The notes under the pieces: model-generated
What the model was told of the DNA's origin: nothing
Database searches by the model: none
What the model saw: only the letters and a program-made list of their open reading frames with translations
Shown: in pieces, positions 13,101 through 23,735 of the stretch
Numbering within the stretch: position 1 is the stretch's first letter
Layout of the letters: each line of letters opens with the position of its first letter
Program-made: the position numbers and the translations under genes
NCBI GenBank assembly: GCA_007644065.1
Contig: VJWN01000011.1
Location: 558,001 to 622,000, forward strand
DNA length: 64,000 nt
From: Margaritispora aquatica
Lineage: Eukaryota; Ascomycota; Leotiomycetes; Helotiales; Discinellaceae
Reading direction: 5' to 3'

Positions 13101-16100
13101 CGATGACGATGATGATCTCGAAGCACCATCTCAAAGAAAGAAGAGAAAGAACAAGGTCTACGAAAATGCTGACGCCCGAGATATCAGAGAACAAGATAGA
13201 CTTCGTGTTGAAGAGCAAGAAAAACGGAGCAAGCTACTTCGGGCAAACTTAGCTAAGAAAGGACGTACAAACGATGAAGGTCGTATAATCATCAATGAGG
13301 CTGTTGGCGACGAAGACAAACTTCATTACATCTCCGGCGAAATTGCACAAAGGATTAAGAAGCATCAAATCGAAGGAGTTAGATTTATGTGGAATCAAGT
13401 TGTTGCCGGGGCAAGTGAAGAACTGATGCAAGGCTGCCTTTTGGCACACACGATGGGTCTGGGCAAAACAATGCAGGTCATCACGCTTTTAGTCGCAATC
13501 GCAGAAGCATCCATTTCAAAGGACAGCAAGATCTCTGATCAGATTCCAGAGAAGCTGAAGAGGTCACAAACCCTCATCCTTTGTCCCCCTGGCCTCATCG
13601 ATAATTGGATGGATGAGTTACTAACCTGGGCTCCAAATGGTGTCCTAGGGCCCTTGGAGAAGATCAATGCGCTCAGCTCTCCGCGTCAAAGATTGCGCAA
13701 GATCGATGAATGGAATGATAAGGGAGGTGTCTTGATCATTGGCTACGAAATGTTCAGAACTATGATCGAAAACAAAAGAAGGGGAAAAGCAGATCAGGCA
13801 GCATTGACTGAACAGGATCATGAAGATGTGATGGAATGTCTTCTCGAAGGACCCAATATTATCATCGCAGATGAGGCACACAAGATGAAGAATCCTACAT
13901 CCGCTATTACTCAAGCTACAAAAAGATTTACATCTACCAGTCGGATCGCCTTGACCGGTTCACCGTTAGCCAACAACGTCGAAGAATATTACACGATGAT
14001 TGATTGGGTGGCGCCAAACTATCTTGGTCCTATCGTTGAGTTCAGAGCTAAATACGTCGAGCCAATTCAACATGGTCTTTGGCAGGACAGCACTGGCGGT
14101 GAGCGGCGGAAGGCTTTGAAAATGCTCAAGGTATTAAATGATACCTTGACCCCAAAAGTCAATCGAGCTGATATGTCTGTTTTACGCAATGATCTTCCCC
14201 CAAAGAAAGAATTTGTTATTACGGTTCGCCTAACTCCACTCCAAAAGAAAGTGTACTCTCTATACCTCGAGAGTCTGAATTCTACAGAAGCCGCAACAAC
14301 AAAATCTGGAGATGTCGTTCAGGCGACTATGTGGCAATGGTTAGGTGTTCTCTCCCTGATCTGTAACCATCCACGATGTTTCGACGCTAGAATTCGCGAT
14401 GACACACCAAACCAACAGGAAGCTAGCGATGCAGATGGAATCATCCTTGATCTAAACGCTCCAGCATCGAAAATGGGGATTTCACCAGAACTTGTCAAGG
14501 CAGCAACGAGATTGTTTCAGGAAGAAGCGCCTGATTTAGACTCCATTCATCTTTCGCATAAGATTCAGATTCTTTGCCAAATTCTAGATGCCTCAAAGGC
14601 TGTAGGTGATAAAGTCCTTGTTTTTTCATCCTCGATACCTACACTCAATTTTATTGAGCGCATGTGTGAGAGACAGAAACGAAAGTTCTCAAGGCTAGAT
14701 GGGAAGACCAGTATGGACAAACGCCAACCAATGGCTAAAGATTTCAATTTAGGAACCATTGAACTGTTTCTTATTTCCACAAACGCTGGAGGTCTTGGAC
14801 TCAATTTACCTGGTGCTAATCGCGTGGTCATCTTTGACTTTAAGTGGAACCCTGTTGCGGAAGAGCAGGCTGTTGGACGAGCCTACCGTATAGGGCAGAC
14901 TAAGTCCACTTTCGTCTATCGTTTTGTCGCTGGGGGGACCTTTGAGGACCACATCCATAATAAGATAGTGTTCAAGATGCAGCTTGCCTCAAGGGTGGTA
15001 GACAAGAAGACTCCAGTCGCTTATGCTAGTCGGAAACACAACGTCTTTCTCTTAGAACCTAAGGAAGTTGAGCAACATGATCTCACGGAATTTAAGAATA
15101 GAGATCCCGATGTACTAGACAAGATTTTAGAATCGCAGGCTGTTGTTCCTTCTATTACCAAAATAGTCGAGAGCGAAACCTTTGAGAAGGATGACGAGGA
15201 TAAACTCACTGCGGAGGAGGAGAAAGAGGCAGCAAGAATATTTGATGATGAAGCTATGCGACGGACTGACCCAAACAAATGGCGCGCGTTGCAGGCTAAA
15301 AGAAGCCAGATGATCTACGATGAACAAAATCGACAAGCTCAAAACCTACTTCTTCTTCACCAGCAGCAAGCCAATCTACGAGCCCAGCAACAAAATCTAC
15401 ATCGGCCTCAACCTCAATTCCAGCAGCAAAATCAGAATCCGAAATTGCCTCTACATCAATCAGCAAATAATGGGAATTCACCCACGCATGCACCTAGCCC
15501 AAGCACAAATGTCGTGCCATCTGAAAGTCCTGTGATCTTGCCTCCAGGGAGTATGCATTCCGGGGTGACCCAGATTCGGGCGAATGCGAACCGCATACCA
15601 TCGACACCAGAATCAAAGATATCCAAAGCTCCGAGTACTACTGACAAAGCGATATTGCCTGGCGATGCAAGGACCCCACTTCTCGAGACTCCGGGTGTGG
15701 CTGCCAAAAAGCCAAAGACAAATGTAAGGATAACTTATCCACAATTGACAATATCGTCATTCTGACTATGATTACAGTATGTTCATGGAATTCGAGGGAG
15801 TCTGGAGCATGCCGCAAGAGCTTCTGGCATAGACGAAGTCATTGCCAGAAATATAAGTCAGTCGATAAGAAAGAAGGTTGAAGAACGATTTCAACTTTAC
15901 GATCAGCGACTCAAGACCATGAAAGCTGGTCATCTATTACTCCAAGAGCAGAAGTCCAAATGCCATGCTCTTGTGAGCAATAAACTCGGCATTGATGACT
16001 TTATTGACAGTCTTATTCCCGCGCCTGTTCAAAAGGCTGTTAGCACTACCAAGGGCGATGAAATACCTAATGTAGGCCTACCTCTACCCACTCTCAATTC

Positions 16101-16636
16101 CCCACAGCATGACGAAGATGTTAGAGTTCCAATATTACTCCCAAGTCAGTCTCAAATTGCTGAACAGAAGATCAATGTCGATCATTCGGTAAATCACTCA
16201 AGTGATTTTGCTGTGATGCTTGCTCAAACAGAATCTTTACAGTCCGATAATGCTAAAGAAGGCGGGACTCGAGATTCTAAATCTCGTTTATTTCAGCGCA
16301 TTGCATCGTCATTTATGAATCCCTTTACCTAAATTACGATTTCGACATGAGGTTAGAAAATTCGCTGATAAAGAGTAGTCTGAGATGTTCAGAGCAATGG
16401 CTCGTCAACCAGATCGCCCACAAGGACGCAATATTAAAGCATCTGATATGAAGACACATTTGAAGGAAGATGAGATGGCATTACAGAGGCTAAATAAGAA
16501 GAGAGAGGCTAGGGGCGAGGAGACAATTATACCCCAGAAGAAGCTCAAAATACCAGAATGGGCTGCAGAGCAGATTGGTGAAGCTAGGAAAGGGGGGCTG
16601 TCATCTTCTCCTCGAGGCCTATTACACAAGAAATGA
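10126..16636 (+). CDS. SNF2-family ATPase, ATRX/ARIP4-like subgroup, with N-terminal SAM-like domain
   Basis: A very large nuclear chromatin-remodelling or DNA translocase-type ATPase. Exons: 10126-15723, 15778-16307 and 16393-16636, about 2,123 residues. An in-frame upstream ATG at 10018 would add 36 residues, but the MADDDPWDW start fits better. Order: SAM/pointed-like region (about 10-95), long acidic and charged linker, helicase lobe 1 with Walker A MGLGKT (about 1110-1115) and DEAH (about 1249-1252), lobe 2 with the motif VI block QAVGRAYRIGQ (about 1581), then a Q/N-rich tail. The spacing and the LTGSPLANNVEEYY and NYLGPIVEFR blocks match ATRX/RAD54L2 rather than Rad54, Rad5 or Snf2 proper. 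The third exon is inferred: donor GTCATT at 16308, branch CTGAT, acceptor TTCAG at 16392. Without it the second exon reads on to a stop at 16332. The biological role is unknown. Confidence 0.85.
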
Positions 16637-17940
16637 TCCTTCCATGTAGCGACAGCTACTGAGTTTCTGAAACCTTGTTCATAACGCGGATTCATTGTTT
16701 ATATGGTTCAGGGAAATCAAAGAATTTCGGGGCGTTCTTGGGGAGATACCATGGGTTATATGTATTAGTGGTTTTGGGAGTGCGTGGCGTCCATCCTTAA
16801 GCGTTTGCATTGCATGGTTTGGTCGGTGGATATCCGGTCTCTAGCAAAGGTCCAGAGAAGGTGAAAAGTCTTAGCGGGATAGTTGCAGTGGGTAGCATGC
16901 AAATAGGCAGTTAGCTTGACGAATTACTTAGAATCGAATCAGCGATCCCATTACACTTTACTTTGGTCACAAAACAGTTAGCTTGTCTTGTTCATCGACA
17001 GTAAGTACAAATCATTGAATTGTGAAGGCATGCCACATAAATCTCAAATTCTCCTTCGAGAAGCGAGCATGGCCTCATCATGTGATGCGACCCAAAGGAC
17101 AACCACGAGGCGGTTCACCATACACCGGTCGTTTTAGGTCTGGCCAACGAAGATATCCATGTTATACGACCACTTATTTCAAGTTCGATTTTGTACTATC
17201 TAAAGGGATTCTTTTTTGGTGTTTCTGCAGTGTCTTGGTTCTTATGATGGTTGTGGTGAAAAGTTGGGTCTCGCTTCGTCATTGAAAATGACCCAAGGGC
17301 TGAGGAACAGTTCCCTATTGTACGCCTTCGAACAACAGAAATAGCTTCAAACAGTCTAGAATATTCTTATAAGATAGCCAACTAAGTTGGTATCTAATTT
17401 TAGAGCTCCCAAGTTATTTCGTCCGTACCCTCCACGGGCTCTAATTTGGTCTAATTCCCTTGGGGATCAAAAATCTACAAGGTCATGATCCTCGAAAGCG
17501 CCTGTGAGGCCCCCCTAGAATCTTGCGAGTACGAATAAAATACCAGAAGAGATTCTCTATCGTACCATAGCTTTGCTGTGCCTCCTTCCTATCCCCCACG
17601 CTACCAATATTTCAAGGGCGACTGCTTGGTCACTTGCACAGCATACTGTCGTTGATTCTGCCTATCGCAAGACTATCTAACTGTCTAAAGGAGGGGTGAT
17701 GCGAAATCTCATTCGCAATTGCACTCGTTGGTATAGTTGGTTATGCTACCGGCAAGCTTCCGCGTAGCTTGGGGAGCAAGCAATATTGTCGTTAATGAGA
17801 AATACCAAGGCGGCGACTGGTACTGATTGAGCCGAAGTCTGCCTACCCAGTATTCGTGATACTCCAGATAAGAGGGACATGTCATTTCGAAAATTTCCAT
17901 GTTTTTGTACACTTCAATCATTCAATTAAATTACCTAACC
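16637..17940. other. Intergenic region
   Basis: About 1.3 kb between the SNF2 gene and the Ser/Pro-rich orphan. Only short frames without domain character are present. The end near 17.6-17.9 kb is the promoter and leader of the next gene. No repeats of note. Confidence 0.5.
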
Positions 17941-19383
17941 ATGGCAGCACATTGGGATCCTCGACGTGTCCTTAATATCTATCCCGAGGATGGAGAATCT
18001 AAATGTGTTGGAACAACAGTACGTGGTAATCGGTGTTGTAACATCATGGGAAATGCCGTAACCAGAAACGAGGCATCTACTATCCTTAACAACCTTTCGC
18101 ATCCTTCGCAATTCAGACGCAACCAAGCATACCTGCTCGAAACACTACAGCGTCTCGCTGCCTGTACGCTATGTTCGATATTGCACCGGGGAAACAAAAC
18201 CAAGGCTGGCTCGCAAGTTGAGCCAGTAGCTCGGAGGTGGCTTGATATCTTGCTTGCATTCGCGGATGGGAGAAGCTCTAGGGCTAGTTCCGGCAGCCGT
18301 TACTCGAGTCAGACGAATTCGGTGTCTGATCGATCGTATCTATACAGCTTATTCGAACAAGCATTGAGATCTGCGCCAAATTTGCGAAATATGCATCCTA
18401 TTTATGCTTATCCTTCTCCACCTACTACTCGCTCGTCGACTCCTTCGTCGTCTTCAAGCTCGTCGTTCGCTTCAACAAATTCTTCGCCGCCTTGGAGCTC
18501 ATATGGAGGCAGTCAAGGCAGTCCATTGTCGCCACCATCCTCGCCCCCTTCTAGCTATTCGATGCCTTCTGGTCCCTCGACCCCATCGTCCTCTTCTCGA
18601 TCTCCAAGCTCGAGGTATCACTCAAGCCCCAGTCCCAATTTGAAAATCACAGTCAACGTCTCAGTCAACCTTGAATATGTTCGCAACCGTAGGATCATAG
18701 CTCTCGATACTCCATCTGTCAGCTTGGCTCCTAGTCCACCTCCCAGCCCACCTGGCTCACGCCGATCATCGACAACCTCTTCCGGAACTAGGTCGACAAT
18801 GAGTTCATCCACAAGTCAAACACCTTCAAGCTTTCGAAGATCCCAAGCTCCAACACCAAGCACAGTTTCCAGATATACAGCGCCTTCGTCTGCTTCTAGG
18901 GGAGTGTCAAGGGGTGTGAATCAATCGAATGGTTCGTCTCGAATGTACAGTGGTCATTCTTCACCTCGCCAAGTGAACAACTCTCGCTCTCCAGTTATCT
19001 ATACTCCAAATTCATCAGCTGCTCCGACACGACTTCCCTCCCCTGTCAGAAATACCGACATAGTGCCATATGCACCACTTGTAGCTCGACTCGTTCAAGT
19101 CCTACAGCCTACAAGTCCACCTAGTGTAGGCACAGCTATTCAAAGAGCAGAACCCACCTCTCCCACTGTTGCTACCTCTCCTGGACTCGTTCGTCGCCAG
19201 CCCATCCATGAAAACCCGTGCTATGCATGTTATGAATATATGAACCGAGATGAAGACGCAGAGTGGTGTCAACTCTGTGGACAAAATGTCTGCTTGGATT
19301 GCTTTGACGCTTGGAACGCTGAGATGGCACTTCAAAAACGTCCAATAACTTGCGGATTCTGGTATTTTTCTCGCAATTCCTGA
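17941..19383 (+). CDS. Ser/Pro-rich orphan with cysteine clusters at both ends
   Basis: Single exon, 480 residues; function not recognised. The start at 17941 is preferred over the in-frame ATG at 17899 because of its good context (ACCATGG). The N-terminus has a small cysteine pattern, CVGTTVRGNRC-CN, followed by LAACTLCSILHRG, reminiscent of the short zinc-knuckle-like module at the start of some fungal GIY-YIG/T5orf172-type proteins; this resemblance is an inference. Residues about 115-420 are low-complexity serine, proline and threonine with many SPSS and SPPSSP runs, probably disordered and phosphorylatable. The C-terminus has CxxC pairs at about C427/C430, C443/C446 and C451/C454 plus C471, a RING- or zinc-ribbon-like arrangement. 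No catalytic motif, signal peptide or membrane segment is seen. It could be an E3-like adaptor, but nothing proves it. Confidence 0.75.
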   Translation: MAAHWDPRRVLNIYPEDGESKCVGTTVRGNRCCNIMGNAVTRNEASTILNNLSHPSQFRRNQAYLLETLQRLAACTLCSILHRGNKTKAGSQVEPVARRWLDILLAFADGRSSRASSGSRYSSQTNSVSDRSYLYSLFEQALRSAPNLRNMHPIYAYPSPPTTRSSTPSSSSSSSFASTNSSPPWSSYGGSQGSPLSPPSSPPSSYSMPSGPSTPSSSSRSPSSRYHSSPSPNLKITVNVSVNLEYVRNRRIIALDTPSVSLAPSPPPSPPGSRRSSTTSSGTRSTMSSSTSQTPSSFRRSQAPTPSTVSRYTAPSSASRGVSRGVNQSNGSSRMYSGHSSPRQVNNSRSPVIYTPNSSAAPTRLPSPVRNTDIVPYAPLVARLVQVLQPTSPPSVGTAIQRAEPTSPTVATSPGLVRRQPIHENPCYACYEYMNRDEDAEWCQLCGQNVCLDCFDAWNAEMALQKRPITCGFWYFSRNS

Positions 19384-20776
19384 CTCAGGTTGCGTATATG
19401 GGCTAACGAAACTATAGTCGTGGACCTTTGGTGATTTGACTGTAGCGGCCTGGAGCACCTGGTCTTTTGATTTCCTTTAACGGTATGTTTAGAATAGACG
19501 CGTGTCCGATTTTTGGGTGTTTGTGGAATAAAGGTCGTCAAGTTTGAATCTCCGTTTGCTAGTTATCGAACAATGTCACGGACGAGATTTCCTAAGTGTG
19601 TTGTGCTTTTTGGGGGAAGTTGGTTTCATTTCTCTGGTCAACTGCTTGGGTGTGTTAGCTATTTAGAATCATTATGGGACCATTACTTTTCAGAACTCAC
19701 GACTTTGAATCACACACCATTATACAAAGCCACTGTGTGAAATGAATAACAGGTAACCGTTAGTAACAGAGTGGGTGAGCGGAGTGTCACCTTTTTGAGA
19801 GGACTCCCTGTCGAATCTTGGGAGGTTACTCGTAATATACTGCGAAATATGTCAAAGTCGTAGTTCGATTTCTAGTAGCAAGAGCATTCCACCGGGTTCT
19901 TAAAGGCAGTCGAGGCTGCAACACACTGACGTCCAAAGCACCTATGACTGCTTGGTTGGGTTGGGACCAGCATCGGTTGCCGGCAAAACCTCGTAACGAG
20001 CTTCATGAGCTCTCTCGTGATAGACATCGACATTGAACGACATTGCAAGATGGAGAATTCGACAAGGCATCATTGTTTCTGATAAACAATTCGAAGTAAT
20101 ACAAAAATAAGGGAGAATCGCGTGTTGGGTAAACTTCGTGTCGATTTCAGGGACTCTATATGTTTAGATTGAAGCTTCCACTGGTTACAAATTAGATAGG
20201 TAGTCTTATACTATGGACACAAGCGTACCTATGTTTCTGAAGATATTGTGTGCTTGAAATAGGTACTTGAGACAGTTGCCTTGATGGATAGTTGCGCTTG
20301 TTCTTGGTCGAGTACGATCCCAAGGAGGGCTGTCTGGGAAACACAAGTTAGAAAGCAAAAGCTGTTCATCTCTCTGCCACTCTATACCTAGTGGGTGTTC
20401 TCTCTTGATTCTACACCCTAGTAAACTTATTTTATGCTCTATGCCATAGAGGCTTACTTAAATACATGATTACCATTGCTCAAGGTCTTATCGTCAGTAA
20501 AAGTCTGCCCCGCACATTTATAAACAAACTGTAAGTCAACCGATTTATCTTTGGGAATGGCTTCCACCCGGGGGCTATCGCGAGGCTATCCAAATAATTC
20601 TGTAGGGCGCTAGTGGTGATTAGACGAAGGCTCTCCCCATCCTGTGTCGGGTATTTATACTTGCGCCAAACTTGAAAATTCGCATTTCCACCCAACATCA
20701 CAATAACTCTTCCACACTTCATGTATATCAAAATCCACCTAGAAGAATTGCGATAGATACTAACGTACATAATAGG
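19384..20776. other. Intergenic region
   Basis: About 1.4 kb. The minus-strand open frame at 20480-20968 overlaps the next gene antisense and has no domain character. I see no RNA gene or repeat. The last few hundred bases are the promoter of the RGG-box gene. Confidence 0.5.
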
Positions 20777-22204
20777 ATGGCTGCTTCGACACCAGATCCT
20801 GAGGTGCTTCGGCGAATTAAGCCAGAATGGGAAAGCTGGGTTCAGAGGGAAAATCGCCCAAAGCGTTGGCGTGATTCTCGCTCTGGTAAAGTTGAACCTC
20901 AATTTGATCACGGCCCCCAATATCGACTGAAGAAAGATGACGATGGCAATTTTTGGTTGGCACATCACACCAACATGATAAGCCGTGACACTCGAATCAT
21001 CACGATCGCGAATAGTACGTAGCTATTTCTACCACACTGCCAAACTACTGTCTATGATCACTAATTATCTCTCGATACAGTGGTGAAGGAAGTTGTGACC
21101 GCTTGGATCAACAGGGATAAGTATTATACTCGTAATCTCACCATGTTCTATCGACAATTCTCGACCGGTCTAGCTGGTACTCGCAAAGAAGACGTAAGGT
21201 ACATTCTGGAGCTATTCAATGCGTTTTCAGAGCAGGTGAAAGAGGAGAGAGGAGAACAAGGAGGTGACTCTTCGGTCTTTCAAGCTACATCAGACCTGGG
21301 TGGAAGCTCTATCAACGATCTTTTTGAAGAGTCTGACTCAGGAAGTTTTTCAGCAGATGAAAGCCGCGATGAAGTTAGCAGTGTAGGTGGGTCACCAATG
21401 CTTCCGTCCGATGACCTTGCTGCCGAGCTCGCTTGCGATGAAACCCCAATCAGTGGTGCTACGCGAGGTGCTACCACCAGTGCATCCAGGAACATCACCC
21501 AAGGCAATGTTTCTCCAATGCAGGTTCCCTTCACAGTCCGCGACAACCCAAACAATGCCTTGTCTCGATCTGTTCAAACTTCGGCCAACAGAGAGTCCAT
21601 GCAACCTTCGGTCCTCCAGGCTAAGTCGTCGAATAATGTCTCCGCCACTAGTCAACAACGTGCTCCCTTCCCACGAGATGTCCCTCTTAGCGCCAAAGTC
21701 AGCCAGCCATCCGAGCCTCGCTTGATTCGTGAAGCCAACTATGATGAGCCTAGAGACAACCGGAGATCGTGGAGCCCAGGTAGAAGTCAAGATGCCATTA
21801 GAAGCGGAAATGCCAGTCGATTTGTTACTCGCGATGGTGCCTATCAACGTAACGACTACTCCCGAGGTCGATCAAGCTTTCGCCAGGATGTTATGCAAGA
21901 TCGTGGTGGATCTAGATACAATGCCTCTACTTCCAACCGTTCTGGTTCTGCCTTCACTGACAGATCCGACAACCGCGCTTCTCAACATCCTCGTGGTGGA
22001 TATGAGCCTACTCGTGGTGGATTTGAATCTGCTCGTGGTGGACACAACCGTGGATATGAATCTCAGGATTATCACCGTGGACATCACTATGGATCTGAAC
22101 GTGGAAGAGGCCGCGGCCGTGGACGTGGTGGTCATCGTGGTGGTTATGACGGCCCTCCTCGGGGTGGATATTATGGACGAGATGATCGCAACACCAGATA
22201 CTGA
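20777..22204 (+). CDS. RGG-box protein, probable RNA-binding
   Basis: Two exons, 20777-21014 and 21081-22204, 453 residues. The intron is GTACGT...ACAG and the join A+TG restores the frame. An in-frame ATG exists upstream at 20672, but the start at MAASTPDPEVLRR is chosen because the upstream residues look like leader. The N-terminal about 140 residues are ordered and charged (WESWVQRENRPKRWRD, then a helical segment with WINRDKYYTRNLTMFYRQF) and match no domain I know. The middle is Ser/Asn/Thr-rich and acidic. From about residue 383 to the end come RGG and RG repeats (PRGGYEP, TRGGFES, RGRGRGRGG, PRGGYYG). RGG boxes typically bind RNA, are arginine-methylated and promote condensates; that is family knowledge, not a function shown here. 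Confidence 0.85.
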
Positions 22205-22903
22205 GTGCAAGTCAATAGTCTTATGGTAGGGTCTCCCGATGGTCAGGTCACGGTGCTGGAGATCAGATCAGACAAGATATAAAGACGTGAACTACACATA
22301 GTTGACAAAAATGAAATGCCGAATCAGATACTGCAATTTTTCTTAATGTGACTTGTGTGTTTTAATAATGATGTTTAACCTAATTACGATTGATACACAC
22401 TATGAGAAAGAGGCACACGGAATCTTTTGCAAACAAATCTGTGTGTATTTCATTCCTCAAACCCTACTCCCAAAGTGACCCTCCAACATATTTCCCCGAT
22501 CAGATCCTACTTCCGAGGAAATCCCCATCACCTCTTGACCTTCTCCTCAGAGGCATCTCTTTATCCACCCCGCCACGACTGGAGAACAATGTCAAGCTCT
22601 GAGCTGATGACCCACAGGAACAATGCAAAGGGATGGGCTTAAGCGAGATATCCCCGCTTTTTCGCAATCCACATCCTTTGTGCTGCTAAAGATAGAATAA
22701 AGGAGATTTTCGGGGGCGAGGAATGAGGGCGCTGGAAATTAAAGATGATGGAGATGGTGGAGGTCACAAAGAAATTGGATGGGTATAATTGTCGCTGTTG
22801 AAGCTCCTCTGGCAGTGGAGCAGATTTACTGAGTTGTGATACGGTCCTGGTATAGTGCGCTGTTATACACATTCTCTTTCTCGGACTTGGTGATATTGAA
22901 GCA
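22205..22903. other. Intergenic region
   Basis: About 700 bases with no supported gene. Short frames on the + strand at 22390-22642 and on the minus strand at 22639-22872 look random. Confidence 0.5.
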
Positions 22904-23365
22904 TTGACTACAACTAAAGCAATGGGCCTCGGTCATAGCACGTCTTTAGTTCAAGGTTCGAGGCTAAACTCGCAGGCTCAACCACAACCAGAACCAAACA
23001 CTCAAGCACAAGCACAGTCAGATCCTACCTCAACTTCTCACTTCAACCCTCTTCACAACCAGATTACCAACACTCCGACAGCACCTGTCGACTCCAATAC
23101 CAGTGCCAGTACTAGCACCACTTCCAAGGATTCCATACCGGACCATCATAACAATAACACCGACAAAGCCACTACCACCGAAACCCAAACCCAAGCCAAA
23201 AGTGAACATCAGCATCAATACAAAGACACAGAAACAGAAACAGAAGCAGAGAAAATGCCTTGGCACCCGAGACCACCCTTCGCCCCCTCAGCAAAAGCAG
23301 CGGGGCAGAGCGCCTCGGTGGCTCCAGGGATGAGATATGGTGGGCATTCTGGGTTGGCACGGTGA
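22904..23365 (+). CDS. Doubtful low-complexity ORF (Gln/Thr-rich)
   Basis: A 153-residue open frame, or 147 if started at the second ATG (MGLGHS, 22922). Composition is dominated by Q, T, S, A and N, with a QAQPQPEPNTQAQAQ run, a TETQTQ run and TETETEAE, followed by a more ordered tail (MPWHPRPPFAPSAKAAGQS...GGHSGLAR). No domain, signal peptide or membrane segment is seen. The compositional bias could arise from a repeat-like CAA/ACA-rich stretch rather than selection. The tail that ends in a basic GLAR motif is the best argument for a real small gene. Function unknown. Confidence 0.35.
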   Translation: MTTTKAMGLGHSTSLVQGSRLNSQAQPQPEPNTQAQAQSDPTSTSHFNPLHNQITNTPTAPVDSNTSASTSTTSKDSIPDHHNNNTDKATTTETQTQAKSEHQHQYKDTETETEAEKMPWHPRPPFAPSAKAAGQSASVAPGMRYGGHSGLAR

Positions 23366-23735
23366 AGAAGGGATGTTAATGAGAGGTTTGGGAAGGCCGA
23401 GAGTTATAAGGGTGCTGTATATTGGGAAGTGAAAATTACAAATTGAATATGGCAGTAGAGGGAGTAGTGGGGGTGGCAGTTGGCTTATGTGAGCGAAATG
23501 GGAAGGACGATTGACGCGTGGATGGATTGGAATGGTATTTTGGGACCTTTTATGTTGACAGAAGCTTGAAGTTCAAGAGGGATTGCCCCTGTCGATATTA
23601 GGACGAGTTAGGGAAATACATGTGCTCGAATAACGAGCCCTTTCTTGACAAGAAACCGTTTCCCATTGCAACCATGAACAAAGCACCTAGGTATTCCCAA
23701 TCATAACAACATAACCATAAAACCACATCACAACC
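23366..23735. other. Intergenic region between convergent ORFs
   Basis: About 370 bases between the 3' end of the doubtful ORF and the 3' end of the alcohol oxidase. Nothing specific seen; it must contain the terminators of both. Confidence 0.45.
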
